This document shows, one piece after another, positions 48,168 to 58,800 of a stretch of DNA of 64,000 nt. Below the pieces are notes generated by a model. The model saw nothing but the letters and a program-made list of their open reading frames with translations, did no database searches and had not been told where the DNA came from. This stretch comes from Tetracladium setigerum. Taxonomy: Eukaryota; Ascomycota; Leotiomycetes; Helotiales. Position numbers and translations under genes: made by a program. The stretch is from positions 682,001 to 746,000 of the forward strand of contig PZJY01000005.1 of NCBI GenBank assembly GCA_031472005.1. Reading direction: 5' to 3'. The first letter of the stretch is position 1, and every line of letters starts with the position of its first letter.

Positions 48168-48847
48168 ATGCCATTCCTCGAAATAGCATCTTTCAATGCC
48201 GCCTCCGCACTAATAGCCGCATCATCCAACGCAGACAGAATCGAACTCTGCACCAACCCTCGGTAGGCGGCACCACGCCGTCTCTCTCAACGTTCCAATC
48301 TCTCAAGGCCAACCCCGCAGTTAAAATACCTATCTATGTTATGATACGACCGCATGGGGATGGCTTCATCTACACAGACAGCGAGATCCAAACCATGAAA
48401 ACCGAGGTAGAAAGATTCAAGCAGGTAGGAGCTGACGGATTTGTCTTTGGCGTGTTGACATCCGATGGTCGAGTTAATCGAGACAACTGCAGGGTTTTGC
48501 TCGCTGCTGCTGGAGGGAGGGAATGTACGTTTCATAGAGCTTTTGATGAGATATCCGAAGATAGAATGGAAGAGGAACTGGAGGGGTTGATTGTTCTTGG
48601 ATTTGCGAATGTGTTGACGAGTGGGGGCGGGAAGACGGCGGCTGAGGGGAGGGAGGTGTTGAGAGGACTTGTGGAGAGGGCGCGGGGAAGAATCGAAATC
48701 ATTGTTGGCGGAGGGGTGAGGAGTGACAACCTGAAGGTGTTGAGAGAGTGCACTGATTCAATGTGGTTTCATAGCAGTGCTGTTGTTGATAGCGGAGAGG
48801 TTGCGAGCGCGGAGGAGGTCAGAGGTCTGAGCGAGCTCGTGAGGTAG
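48168..48847 (+). CDS. cutC: CutC family copper homeostasis protein (apparent frameshift)
   Basis: CutC is a TIM-barrel protein linked to copper tolerance; its reaction is not settled. From the ATG at 48168, MPFLEIASFNAASALIAAS and ADRIELC match the family start, but the frame then hits a stop at 48264. One extra C in the run 48257-48259 restores NPSVGGTTPSLSTF and the continuous domain: IPIYVMIRPHGDGFIYTD, GADGFVFGVLTSDGRVN, CTFHRAFDEI, LTSGGGKTA, EIIVGGGVRSDN and WFHSSAV. The restored protein has 226 residues, normal length, and no introns. I treat the break as a likely sequencing error because all conserved blocks on both sides are intact. Confidence 0.9.
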
Positions 48848-48998
48848 TTTAGTGGCGTACCGTGCCTTTTGGCTGAAAGCATGTCTCTTCCAGTTCAAAA
48901 CTTCTTGTCTCGATTGGGTTGCTCCCCATTCAAGTTAAAAACACATCGTATTCTCCGTTGGCTGGACTGCAGCTAACATACTTCGGCTCTCTCAATCA
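48848..48998. other. short convergent spacer
   Basis: 150 bases between the cutC stop and the end of the minus-strand STAND/GTPase gene. Nothing recognised. Confidence 0.4.
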
Positions 48999-51786
48999 TC
49001 AAATGGTTGTTTCCGACCTGCCAAATAACCTTCTTATACCACTTCTAACAGTGCTCTGCATTTTATGCATCTGTAACTTCTGAAGCCCAATGCTTTTGAT
49101 ATGCTCAACTTGTGGTCTTTCGGCTTTGCGTTCGGTGATAAGGTCATTATAGCATCTCTTGATATCAGCCATAGATTTCTCAATGTGTTGCATCTCGATT
49201 TCATAGTTGAATGAAGTGGGGATCCTGGGGGGAAGATGAAGAAACCCGTTCTCCCATCGCTATTTTAGAAATACCTAACATCGCTTTATCGACACCTTCA
49301 CCAGTCCTTGCTGAGCACTCGAAATATCCTGCAGCGCCAAAACGAATTGCAAGGCCCACTGCCTAGATTTTGTTACAGTCAGTCCACAATCCAACACAGA
49401 CGTTCTAGTAATACGTACTATCTCTTCTGGTATCGGGCCCTTTTCAATGAAGGAAACGTCGGAAAAAATGTTCTTAAGTTGGGAATCATCTTTCCTTTTT
49501 GGACACTCATTTCGAAGGTGCATTTTAAGTCCGAGAAGTATGAACGGCCTGTCAGTAAAACCTATATCTACCATATACAACCACTCCCCAAGGCATCAGC
49601 AGGAAAGCTCAAGCAGAACAAATTTCTATGAGATAATTACCTTTCCCAGTACAGTGATAAAACTATCCAGGGAACCGATTGAGAAACATATGACCATCAC
49701 GTCCATTCTAGGATATTTAAACAAGATATCCGAAGCAGTCCAATTTTGTTCTCGGATGACTTGAAGTTCGAGCCAAAGTTTCTTTCCATCGAGTGGAAAA
49801 GAAAAGGTTACACCGTCAGTGTTGTCACCAACCTAAAGAGATTTGAAGTCAGATGGCATGCTGATAACTCATATTAACTTAGACAGAGAATGCTTCGAAC
49901 AAACCTACGTTGCTAACAGGCCAGCCTAAAATCTTGTCATGCTTGACACGGCTAGCAGCAGAAATCAATCGTCATTAGCCTCTTGCACATACATTCAATG
50001 GGACTAACTTTATAAAACTGTTCTTTCCAGTCCGTGTGTCGCCCATGAACAGGACTGATCTTCTCTCATAACGTTGCACAGTCTTTGGCGTGTTGGACGT
50101 CGAGTGAAACAGCAATTTTTCCGCTGATTTGTTAATGTTACTTGTGGTTTCGCCTAGTGAGTCTCGCGTTGGTGGTTTCAATAAAACATCTCTGTCTCGG
50201 GTTCCAAGGGAGAAGTAACTGGGAGGACCAGGCTGATCTGTTCTGCTTGTGATTCTTCTTGTCCGAAGTCGATAGGGCGTCGAGGAATCTGAAAAGTTGT
50301 TTGATTTGTGGGGATGAGAGCTGGCGAAGTATCCTGGGCGGAGCTACTTCCCCGCTGCTGTGACTCCTTGCCCTTCCTGGTGTCCTCCAGCATTGCAACG
50401 AAAGCGTCCTCCTCGAATGCATTTCCATCGAGTTGACAGATTTCGATGAGAAGGGCTAGCAATTTTTGGACATTGTCTGAACCTGAGGCTCCTTGTCGTC
50501 GATAGCCCTTGAGAGCTCGTCGCCCGTATAACAGTGCCTCTGCGTACTCGCCTTTATTAGATAAAACAGAAACCAACATGGTCATGTCCTCCAAAGCAGC
50601 AGCAGGTCGTTCATCCTTGGAGGCGCTGGGGATTTCCAGGGACATTTTCTCAAGTAACAGTGTGTGTGCTTCGTTCCACTTTTCTTGGCTAGATAACACG
50701 TCAACAACAGGTTTGAAATTTCTAGTTTGGAAGCACGGTTCTTCGCGGTTCCAGATTGGGGGATTCGAGAGAGACAGTTCAAAAATAGTCTTTCGGCTCG
50801 TTTGAAGTCTTTCGCAGCAAGTTTGTCGTTCCCATGGTTGAGTAGCGCTTGGAACATCTCAGCCTCCAAATCGTTATCAGAGTCTGATCCCCCGGCGTCG
50901 CTATCATCAGCATGATTGCTCCTAGTTGGTTCGGCCTCATTCTCTGCGCCGAATTCATAAACGGTGTTTGAAGACATCCATCTTAGCATGGCTTCACTTC
51001 GCTCCGGAGGGAAACAATCCCCAAATTCGGATCCCGCCTCATTCTTGTCCGATTCGATGCCCATGATTGTGGAAGCGGATGAAATGACGGTCGCTGATGA
51101 CTGCACGCAATTCCGTAGGTTTTTCAATATCAATTGATCGTTGGATGAGCTCAGTTGAACCATGCCTTGTACACTGGACATTCGAGTGTTGAAGTCAAAA
51201 GCCAAGCGCCGAATTTCTTTGTGCAGTCTGTCCAGGTTAGGCAGTATTTGATCCGTTGACTCTTGGAAGGTAACTTGATTCCATCTGATGGTTTAAAGAC
51301 CCAGTCAATAAGTTAATTTAGAGAGTGGTGCTGAGCTTACAGTATCACAGTTTGTAGAGAGAGCTGTAAAGTGTCTCGGTACGCCCGAATCTGTTGTTGA
51401 TACATCACGATCTCATCGGCGGCCGCCATGAGTCTCAGGTGTTTCCTCGTTCCATCAAATCGGCTAACACTCTTGTTTACCTTTTCTAATGTTGTCTCCA
51501 ACCTCTGAAGCGTCTCTGATCCATCCCGTATCGAAGCTGAGAGGTTGGCCCAGTGGCTGCCAATGTGCCCAGTGCTCTGAAGCGATGACTTGACTTTCTC
51601 CTGCTCAAAGGTGTCTCTCATCAGCTGTAAAACATGAATGAAGCTTTCTACATCAGTAATCAGAGAATGGATCTTCGTATCAGCCAAAGCAGAGCCTTCG
51701 TGGAAGGTTTTCAGCCCCCAGCCAACCTTTGTGCAGACAGTCAAGAGGGTAAGAACACCGGTCGTGATGGACAGAGGATCAGCCAT
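48999..51786 (-). CDS. STAND-type N-terminal domain - TPR-like - degenerate Rho-like GTPase fusion (frameshifts)
   Basis: Minus strand model: 51786-51341, 51284-50009, 49951-49909, 49832-49641, 49583-49419, 49362 to 49201 or 48999. Start MADPLSITTGVLTLLTVC is the classic opening of fungal STAND-protein N-terminal (SesA/Helo-like/PigL-like) domains; residues 1-200 are helical with coiled-coil character. A Ser/Asp-rich hinge leads to TPR-like helices (KDFKRAERLFLNCLSRIP; EYAEALLYGRRALKGYR). The C-terminus is a small GTPase: P-loop GDTRTGKNSF, YPRMDVMVICFSIGSLDSF, FILLGLKMHLRNECP, and G5 motif YFECSARTGEG, in Rho order. The G3 DxxG is replaced (LQVIREQNW) and G4 is degraded (LKMH), so nucleotide turnover is doubtful. 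Frame breaks occur near 50700 and at 50183-50186 (both -1) and near 49230-49260 (+1), the last needed to reach the coiled tail ending at 48999. Confidence 0.72.
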
Positions 51787-52329
51787 TTCAGATTACTCGG
51801 CAATATGGAAATATTCTTTTATGAGAATTCGCATTCCGTCATCTGGTGTTATTCCGGTTGAGTTAATGAGAGTGAATTGCAATGCTTGAGGTTGCATTTA
51901 GGATGCGCCTCACCAAGGTTTTGATCAGCCTCACCGGCAATGGGGTCTTTCTATTGGTTCGTGATTAAGCGAGTCGCTCCCTTCGTTTGTCAGTACTTTG
52001 ATATTAAGCTTCAACTGTAACATTAAGGAAAATAAAGTTGTAAGCAGTGTGAGACTTTGTGTTGATAAAAGTGTTCATCCTTATCAGTTGTTCAGATGAA
52101 CAAAATGCGTTGTTGACTAGAGACAGTGAGGTGAGGATATCGGATACTGTCAGGAGGAGATAGTTTATTAGTCTGCAGACGAGTAAATCAGATACTCGTA
52201 TGATCTAGTTAACATCGCTAAGGCTATTGAAGTACTAATATTTTCAAGTCTCGGATACAAGTATCTATGATTTCAACCAAGACCCCCACCGAGGAACCGT
52301 AAACAAAATCTCTCATCCGACATTGAAAC
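51787..52329. other. intergenic, 0.54 kb
   Basis: Promoter of the minus-strand fusion gene and 3' flank of the NDUFS7-like gene. Nothing else recognised. Confidence 0.45.
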
Positions 52330-53040
52330 TCATTTTCTGTACCACATCCTGCTAACTTTAGTGCGCCGAATTTTCTTCTGCAGCAGGAACACGCCATACA
52401 ACAAAGCTTCACTAGTTGGTGGACACCCAGGAACATATATGTCGACCGGCAGGATCCTATCAACGCCCCTCACGACACTGTAACTGTAGTGGTAATATCC
52501 TCCACCATTGGCGCAACTGCCCATGCTAATGACCCATCTCGGTTCAGGCATCTGATCATAGCATTGCCGAATCGCCGAAGCCATCTTATTGGTCACGGTA
52601 CCGGCGACAATCATCACATCTGCTTGACGTGGGGAGGCGCGGAAGATGATCCCGAGGCGATCTTGATCATATCGTGGCATCGAGGCATGCATCATCTCGA
52701 TGCTGCAGCATGCGAGCCCGAACGAGAGAGGCCACATGGATCCATTTCTAGCCCAGCTCACAATCTTGTCCAAATCAGTGCTAGATCTGATCAGTTTATT
52801 GTTTTCAGTTTGGTGCGCGAGAAGGGTTTCCTACACGACATGTTCAACCAAGCTAGTTGGCTTGACCTCTCGGGACAGATTTGTAGTTGTTGAGTACGCT
52901 TTATATTGAGCCTTGTTGCGAAATCTGCGGATGTGACCATGGGTAAAAATGACCAAACGCGATTCGATGTGTGTCCTTCTAGCTATCGATAAAAGAGTCG
53001 GGTTGGAAGTCCAGTCTGATGGATTGGTTTTAGCATGCAT
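52330..53040 (-). CDS. NDUFS7: NADH:ubiquinone oxidoreductase 20 kDa subunit (NDUFS7/NuoB type), possibly a second copy
   Basis: Minus strand; exons 53040-52835 and 52786-52330, 220 residues, normal family length. This complex I subunit carries iron-sulfur cluster N2 next to the quinone site. The four ligands are present: C95 and C96 in GLACCSIE, C160 in MGSCANGG, C190 in VPGCPPT, together with PRYDQDRLGIIFRASPRQAD. The N-terminus is Arg-rich (SIARRTHIESR, HIRRFRNKAQYKAYSTTT) like a mitochondrial presequence. A TAG at 52833-52831 is removed by a 48-base GTAGGA...CAG intron in the right phase. Several positions usually constant in fungi differ (VVRGVDR instead of VVRGCDR, MASAIRQC), which suggests an accessory paralog rather than the main housekeeping gene. 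The exact start is less sure. Confidence 0.85.
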
Positions 53041-53499
53041 TCTTCCTCAAACTATGAAATTGGATCTTCACTTACTCGCCATTGAACTGGTAGTAGCTGG
53101 TTTTGAAAAATTCCAGCGTAATTTGAGTGATTTCAAAAGAGAAACAGGCCAGTCGAGCTTATATGGGCTCTAGTCTACCATAGTGGATTTCGGGAAATTC
53201 ACACCTTGAGATGCTTGGCATGGAGTTCGATTCCCTGATCTGCGACTCCATCTTATTTGCATGATTCGAGATTTGCAAGCATTAAATCGTTAAAAGAAAT
53301 CGATACTAATTAATCGGAACACAATGGTAAGATTCAGGGGCATGCGGTCAGGAATTCGCATAATTTGCCGTAATGTGAGTAATGTGAGTATACATGAAGT
53401 AAGTAATTCCCCACTTCCAACCATTTCCGCGTCGGGAAAAACACACATCTCTCATGACATACGAAAGTCCTACTACTGCTCTTTCTCCAGCATCGAACA
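53041..53499. promoter_or_regulatory. divergent promoter between NDUFS7-like gene and zinc-finger regulator
   Basis: 460 bases between opposed start codons. AT-rich, no gene. Shared control of the regulator and the complex I gene is possible but not shown. Confidence 0.45.
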
Positions 53500-55348
53500 A
53501 TGGCATCGATAAACTCGCCCAAGTGCCACACATGCCAATTACCCCTGGCTCGAAGCAATCTATCCCCCCACCATCATCAATGCCCTTTTTGTGGGCGCAG
53601 CTTTGGTCGAGTTGACGGTGCCAAGCGACACACCAAAACTTGTGCTGCCAGAGGCGACCGCTGTCTACCACCCGACGTCAAGCGCGGAAGAAAAGTGCAT
53701 GCTTGCGACGCATGCTCTCGTGTAAAAGTCTCATGTGATTCTAAAATCCCCTGTGGGCGTTGCGCTTCTCGGGACCTAAGTTGCACGTACGGCCGGATCT
53801 GTACGGATTCCTCCCATCGTTCAAGGGCAATAGCAAGCAGACAGCCTCCATCCGTATACAACAGCAGCTTGCAATCGCCATTTCTACTTGCCTATACAGA
53901 TCCTTCTTTCGGTACGGGAGACGAAGTCATCATCGCAGCGTGGGAATCCGCCGACAATCAGTACACCATTCCTGACACGATCGACCCACGTCTTCTATTT
54001 CTGGACTTCATTTACCCATACTCTGACATAGAATTGGATTGCGACAGCATCGATAGCAACCATATTCCAATTACGTTAGATTCAACAAACCCGGGCATCT
54101 CAGACCAGGAACTCCGCGCACGGGTTGGTCAACTGCAGATCGACTTGCAGCACATCACTACTGCAGAGCCCTATTTCCAGAATATCTGTGAAACAGACTC
54201 TTGGCCGATTTCTTTGCAATCTCGAGTTTCAACGAAAGCATCAAGGCATTTTTCCAGAAGGAGCAGTTGTTGGCCACGATCATTCACAAGCCCACCTTTT
54301 CTCCAGAACAAGTGGACCCAACTCTTCTGCTGGCAATTGCGGTTTCTGGATACACATATCTTCATTGTCGACAAGGAGCCACGAAATTTTCTCTCTTTGT
54401 ATTGACGCTATGGGAACTGGGTGAGAAGTATATCTTCCGTCATGTTGAGCAATTGCTTGGCTGTACAGTTCCCTTGGTCGACTCTCTGCGGCCTTTAGAA
54501 GTATGCCAAGCAGCATATATCATCGAAACCCTTCAATTTTGCGTCAAAGATGCTAAAACACGTCAACGTATCATCACCAGGTGTCATCCAATGCTTGTGG
54601 ATTTACTGAGAAGCCTCGATGTCGTCGGAAGCAGACATAGCCCACCAGAGTTCGAGGTCGATTGGCACACTTTTGTGTACACAGAATCTTGCATCAGAAT
54701 TCTTCACTGGGTTTTCATCAATGATGCGTGGTTTACGCTTTTTTCAAATCGCCCTCCTGCCATGACGTTCTCCGACATGAGCGGCCATCTTCCATGCGAC
54801 GATGGATTTTGGAAAGCGGACTCTGCGGCAAGCTTTTATAGCTTCACATTGCAGCACGAATTTGACTCCAGCTTATCGTGTTTGGATGTACTTATTTCAG
54901 GATTGCTTGGAAATGAGTGGACAGAAAGCACAGAGGCCTCCTATACACAGCTACATATCAAACATTTTCTCGTTATCATTCTCGGTACGGTTTCCATCTC
55001 GCACCACAACATCTAACAATGTGCCCGCACGATCAAGCTAATAAAGTAGCATTTCAACATATCATCTTTCATTATCATTCTACAACGCTCGACAATAGCA
55101 GCTCATCTGTCTTGCTTCGCGGCTTGGATCGATGGGCTGAGCTCTGGGATAATGCTCTGAGCCGCATTGACACTGAAAAGAGAGGATCACTTGCTCTCGT
55201 GAAGTACTCCACCGAGCTTGCTTTCTTATTCAGGCGAATCGTTGAATTTGACACAACCGAAAAGGGCGAGAGGCCAGAATACTTGCAGCGCAAGGTAACG
55301 TTTGACACGACAGCCTTACACCAGTTTATACGGCAATGTGCTAGGTGA
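53500..55348 (+). CDS. transcription factor with C2H2/C2HC finger plus Zn2Cys6 cluster (apparent frameshift)
   Basis: Model: 53500-54984 and 55047-55348, intron 54985-55046. N-terminus: a C2H2-like finger with last ligand Cys (C28, C31, H44, C48 in CPFCGRSFGRVDGAKRHTKTC-type spacing, written here as 21 positions 28-48), then a binuclear cluster with C69, C72, C79, C85, C88, C95 (CDACSRVKVSCD...CGRC). The C-terminal half is the fungal-specific regulatory domain (FNESIKAFFQKEQLLATIIH, RPLEVCQAAYIIETLQFC, WHTFVYTESCIRILHWVF, LWDNALSRIDTEKRG). The two halves lie in different frames; one missing base at about 54195-54202 (TT run) joins them to 595 residues. A finger plus C6 pair is common in regulators of catabolic or secondary-metabolite genes. 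Targets unknown. Confidence 0.82.
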
Positions 55349-55469
55349 AATTGAGTGGCACTGTCTCTTTCAATATGAATAGTGGAATAATACCCTCTTT
55401 CTCCGAAAATCAGTTGCAGTCGCATGTTTGTTCCCAAGGTAATGAGACAAAAAGCACGAATTGTTAAGT

Positions 55470-57037
55470 CTAACCATCCTCACACTTCCCAAAGGCAATA
55501 TCATTCTGCCTCACCACATCTTCCACCCCCATCAAGGCTCCAATTCCAGCTCTTCTCCCCAATCTCATTATCTCACTCATAAAAACCTCCTTCTTGACCT
55601 TGTCCAACTCATCTGCAAACATAACCATCGTGAGGGGCCACGCCAGCCAGCGAACAGAGATAGGATGGATTTCCTCCTCTTTAATCACACCTGTCATGTT
55701 TCCCAGGCCAAAGGGTAGACTGGATTGAAGTTCATTTGCCATTCCCGTGAGAATGGATTGGCTGTCTTGGAGTTGTTGCCGTTGGGGGAAGCTGCAGGTG
55801 GTAATGATTGGCGAGGTTGGTAAGGGGCGTAAGAATTTGAGGGAGGTAATAAGTGTACTGTTTATTAGAAGACGTGTGGCGTAGTAACTGGACCATATCG
55901 ATGCGTATGACAAGTTTTGGTAGCTGTATACTTTTTGGGGGGAATCTCTCACCCCGAACTCGACTGGCAGCACATGCTTCTGCCGAGCCCAGTTGCTCGG
56001 AAAGCGACTTGGAAATGTAGAAATATCCATTTCTAGGACTTGACATTCCTTGACATGCTGAGAAGCCAGTTGTGTCCGCTCATTTGATCGATCGCCCTTG
56101 GCATCGTTACGAAGTGAGAATAAACGCTGACGTATATCCACAAGTCCAACGATGATGCGATCATATTCAGCCTCCAGACCCTCTTCGCCGAAATGTCTCC
56201 CATTTTGAATCCATACAGGAAGGCTTCGATTTCTCATCAAAGCGGACTTGATCATTCCACGCCGAGTGTGCTTTACAATATCCGGAATTGGCAGATTTAA
56301 GGAAGCATGACGATCTTTAAACGCCTTCAGCACTGCAAAAGCTCCATCATGGTGAGAGGAACTCCTCATAGCCCAAATATGGGTCGTTTGCTGACCTGAG
56401 ACATGCACAGTATCTTCATATCTACTCATGCAGAAGATTGAGAACAAACAAACTTCAACATCACAATCTGCCGGTGAAGACAAGAATAGTTGTATATCGC
56501 GAAGAAGTTGTTGGTATGCAACACAAGCATCTACGACAGCTTGAGGTTGATTTTGCGCCTTCCCATACAAAACGAGTGCAATGACTGACATGGCTAATTG
56601 GATCGTCGAACTGTCCATCCTTGAATTGAAAGTCTTTTCAACATCATCTTCGACGGACCTCGTAATTGATGGGGCGTCGTGAAGCGGTTGCAGGTAATTT
56701 TGTAAATAGTACGCAATTGCCTGAGATCTTAGATCGACCAACGGCTGATCTGGAGTATGTGTTTGCGAAAAGGGTGACGGTGCACGAGGACCTCGGGGGC
56801 GCTTTCGAACCCCGCTCGCAAATTCATTTTCATTATGGACGAATGTGGTTTGACTATTTTTCAATCCATAACACCGTCTTTTTGACTTGGAACATCTTAG
56901 ACAGGTTGGTTGGGTTTCGTCGCACTTCAAGTGTCGATGATACGTTAGTACTTCAGGTGTATGAGAAGGGGCGAGGTATTTCTTACTTTGATGCGGCGCT
57001 TTTTGCAAGTCTCACACGCTAGGCTTGGAAAGGGCAT
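55470..57037 (-). CDS. Zn2Cys6 transcription factor
   Basis: Minus strand; exons 57037-56987 (17 codons) and 56924-55470, 501 residues, intact. The small first exon supplies MPFPSLACETCKKRRIK, and the intron falls exactly between Lys and the third Cys, the classic place in this family. Together they form CX2CX6CX6CX2CX6C (C8, C11, C18, C25, C28, C35). The remaining sequence carries a fungal_trans_2-type helical domain (MSVIALVLYGKAQ, RDIQLFLSSP, CLFSIFCMSRYE, WIQNGRHFGEEG). It is convergent with the other regulator, with about 120 bases between stops. Target genes unknown; the neighbouring dehydrogenase gene is a candidate. Confidence 0.92.
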
Positions 57038-57718
57038 GATCTCCGTCCCTTAATGAATATAAAGCAAACCCTCTTTACAAGCATGTGGGGGTGGGCTAGA
57101 AGACTTAAGCATATGGCAAGGTATGCTTATATCGAATATTTTGTGTTAAGCAACTTGGGGCCAAGCCTAGGTAATTCAGCTTAAGCATATGTAAATGATA
57201 TGCTTATAGAGAATATTTTTCTATGAAGGCTCGACGATAACGAAGTCTTACCTGACAACTTTTGCGGAATAAAGTTTGGAAATGCATCGATGACAGAGTG
57301 ACGCTTGAATTCGATGCGAAAGTGTGGTTGAGGTTGTTCGGTCTTTTGGCTTAATTCCGTATTCACCAGGGTTTTCTTGGCATTTTCGAGAGTATCTCCC
57401 GAATAGGCCTACTGCACTTTTTTGGCGAGGGAGACATCGTCAAACGGACTATGGAAGTATGGCAATCATTCTGATCCCGTTCGAGAATTGCTTGCAAATC
57501 AGGTCAAGGAAGTAAGTGCTCTGTGCGATTCTTGAGGAAACTTTTCTGGAGTTATTCGGAATTAAGAGGATCCAAACAATCGGCTTGTCTCCACCAAAGT
57601 CAGTATGTGTATAAAGTGATGGCCATTTCCTACCCAAATTCGAATTCCATATCCTCGCCCATCATTCCTCACCATTGTCTCAAGATTCAAGTTCTTTTAC
57701 TAAACTCCCACCTTAACC
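57038..57718. promoter_or_regulatory. divergent promoter between Zn2Cys6 regulator and SDR gene
   Basis: 680 bases without a supported gene. TAAGCATATG-like words recur at about 57108 and 57181 (each followed by TATGCTTATA shortly after), forming a short direct repeat that may be a control site or relic. Confidence 0.5.
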
Positions 57719-58530
57719 ATGGCTTCAACCATCATCCTCATCACAGGTCAGTATACAATACCCATTCCCACACCTACCCTACCAGAACTAACTCTAAAGC
57801 AAGGCGCCAACTCAGGAGTAGGCTATGCGGCCGCCAAAGTCCTCGCCTCTTATTCTTCCAACTTTCACATTCTCGTCGCAGGCCGCTCTCTCCCAAAAGC
57901 CCAAGCAGCAGTAACAACACTTCTCTCACTCCCATCCATCAAAGGCACCCTCTCCGCCATCCAACTGGACGTTACCGACGAAAACTCCATTGATACAGCA
58001 GCAGCAACTGTCCAAGAAAAGTTCGGCAAGCTCGATGTCCTGGTCAACAATGCCGGCGTGGCAAACCGCGATCCCGACACTAAAATCAAATACAACACTT
58101 GCTTTTCGACCAATGTGATTGGACCAGTGCTGGTTTCTGCTGCTTTCAGACCACTACTTCTGAAATCTCAAAATCCTTATTCAATCTACGTCAGCAGCGT
58201 CGTCGGGTCGAATACTCTCGCTGCCGACCCAAGTAATCCGTTTTACAGAGGACCACCAGGAGGTGAGGCATACCGCGCCAGTAAAGCCGCTTTGAACATG
58301 GCTATTCTACAAGAGTTGGTCACACTAGGAAATGCACCGCTTAAGATTTTTGCAATGTGTCCGGGGTTCGTTCGATCGAATTTGGGGGTGATGGGGAAGC
58401 TGGAAAGGCCAGGAATAAGAGAGCGGGAGACCCTGAGGATGCTGGGAAGGTTGTGTTGAGTGTTGTGCTGGGGCAGAGAGATGCTGACGTTGGAAAATTC
58501 ATTCATAAGGATGGGCTCTATCCTTGGTGA
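57719..58530 (+). CDS. short-chain dehydrogenase/reductase (apparent frameshift)
   Basis: Exons 57719-57746 and 57804-58530, intron 57747-57803. NAD(P)-binding TGANSGVG (split by the intron at the Gly), LDVLVNNAGV, and active-site YRASK with upstream Ser (IYVSSVVGS) are all present. It resembles fungal carbonyl-reductase-like SDRs. In the assembled bases the frame drifts at the G5 run 58384-58388 and stops at 58459. A sixth G gives SNLGGDGEAGKARNK, GDPEDAGKVVLSVVLGQRDADV (22 residues, positions 58420-58485) and the family ending GKFIHKDGLYPW at the TGA 58528-58530; total 251 residues. This is the clearest frame repair in the window. Substrate unknown; it may be controlled by the adjacent regulators. 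Confidence 0.9.
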
Positions 58531-58800
58531 AGATACTGTAGCTTTGTTAGCGGTTTGAGATGCAAAATAATCTGCGCTTCATTCATAAAAGGCGAATGAT
58601 CACGTAGGAAATAGTCGACGAGTTTGGAATGAAATGCTCATGTCTTTCGTATTGTTCTCCTTAACGCCATCCCTTCATCAAATGCGATGCAAGCCCTTGC
58701 CTAGAAGATTGCAAAAATCGCAAAACAACCGACAAATATTTTTGGCCGCCCCCGACTGAACCGACCTGGTATCTATTCTCCACGCTTCCCATCAGTATGC

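Noticed and set aside
53215..53250. tRNA-like B box (AGTTCGATTCC)
   Set aside because: The arms do not pair and no A box or acceptor stem fits.
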